Shown one piece after another: positions 5,847 through 5,958 of a stretch of DNA of 5,958 nucleotides. This DNA is from Lachnospiraceae bacterium. GTDB lineage: Bacteria > Bacillota > Clostridia > Lachnospirales > Lachnospiraceae. The translations under genes and the position numbers were made by a program. Below the pieces are notes generated by a model. It worked only from the letters and a program-made list of their open reading frames with translations. It was not told where the DNA came from and did not search any database. The DNA is taken from NCBI GenBank assembly GCA_900753685.1, contig CAAEAB010000028.1:1-5958 (forward strand), given 5' to 3'. Positions within the stretch are counted from its first letter, which is position 1, and each line of letters begins with the position of its first letter.

Positions 5847-5958
5847 TGTCCTATCCAACCTTCCTTTGACCTGTCTGCCCTTCTGCTGTCAAACATAAAT
5901 ATCCCCGGCATTTTTTTTGAGGATACGATATAAATCTTATCTCCCTGACGTATATAAA
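5843..5958 (-). CDS. C-terminal end of an unidentified upstream protein
   Basis: A reading frame open from the window edge ends at TGA (5843-5845), overlapping the polA ATG as ATGA. The 37 visible residues begin YIRQGDKIYIVSSKK, continue MPGIFMFDSRRADRSKEG and finish WIGQ. They look like real coding sequence: short beta-strand-like runs (KIYIVSS, GIFMF) and then a basic tail. I do not recognise the family. A second frame is also open here, to a TAG at 5851-5853, but its translation is less protein-like and it lacks the tidy overlap. The polA ribosome site lies inside this gene, so translation of polA is probably coupled to it, and the polA promoter must lie further upstream. A run of eight As (5911-5918) falls inside the frame and makes it sensitive to sequencing indels. 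Confidence 0.6.
   Translation of the reverse strand, partial: YIRQGDKIYIVSSKKMPGIFMFDSRRADRSKEGWIGQ
5859..5866 (-). promoter_or_regulatory. Ribosome binding site deciding the polA start
   Basis: AAGGAAGG on the minus strand ends immediately before the TTG at 5858 and 12 nt before the ATG at 5846. Zero spacing rules out the TTG as an efficient start. Twelve nt is somewhat long but workable, especially with ribosomes arriving from the overlapping upstream gene. A second AGGA (5849-5852) is only 2 nt from the ATG, too close to serve. Confidence 0.6.

Noticed and set aside
5847..5858. TTG start for polA at 5858, giving 876 residues
   Set aside because: The ribosome site abuts the TTG with no spacing, the four extra residues (MDRT) are unlike the usual PolA start, and the ATG at 5846 fits both family sequence and the ATGA overlap.
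5880..5895. TTGACA (5887-5892) upstream of polA as a promoter -35 box
   Set aside because: No acceptable -10 sequence lies 16-18 bp downstream, and the bases are inside the overlapping upstream coding frame.

Overview
This window looks like ordinary housekeeping chromosome from a low-to-mid-GC Gram-positive anaerobe of the Clostridia, most likely a Lachnospiraceae-type organism. I infer this from the style of the protein sequences (PolA beginning MSKKIVLIDGHSILNRAFYG, a SleB/CwlJ-type hydrolase with SH3 domains, a YycJ-type nuclease), from AGGAGG-like ribosome binding sites and from very AT-rich intergenic DNA. No database search was possible. All supported genes lie on the minus strand, so the biological reading order runs from high to low coordinates.

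Reading order: (1) the last 37 codons of an unidentified upstream gene (5958-5843), whose TGA overlaps the polA ATG in an ATGA junction; (2) polA, DNA polymerase I (5846-3228), with an intact 5' nuclease and polymerase but a degenerate 3'-5' exonuclease domain; (3) coaE, dephospho-CoA kinase (3168-2581), 59 nt downstream and possibly helped by a weak promoter in the gap; (4) a 282-nt AT-rich intergenic region with A-tracts, a dyad and a strong sigma-A-type promoter; (5) a secreted SH3-SH3-SleB/CwlJ-type cell wall hydrolase (2298-1087) ending in a good intrinsic terminator; (6) immediately after that terminator, a second strong promoter driving a YycJ/WalJ-type metallo-beta-lactamase-fold exonuclease (950-171); (7) 19 nt later, the start of a small ACT-domain protein (151-1), cut by the window edge.

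The window therefore holds three transcription units: [unknown]-polA-coaE, the hydrolase alone, and walJ-ACT. PolA and WalJ both fit DNA replication and repair, CoaE completes coenzyme A synthesis, and the hydrolase acts outside the membrane on peptidoglycan. The grouping looks like a conserved neighbourhood rather than one pathway. I found no mobile element, CRISPR array, RNA gene, riboswitch or defence system, and nothing that amounts to a new biological system. The points most worth checking are the upstream overlapping gene, the loss of PolA proofreading residues, and the regulatory DNA in front of the hydrolase gene.
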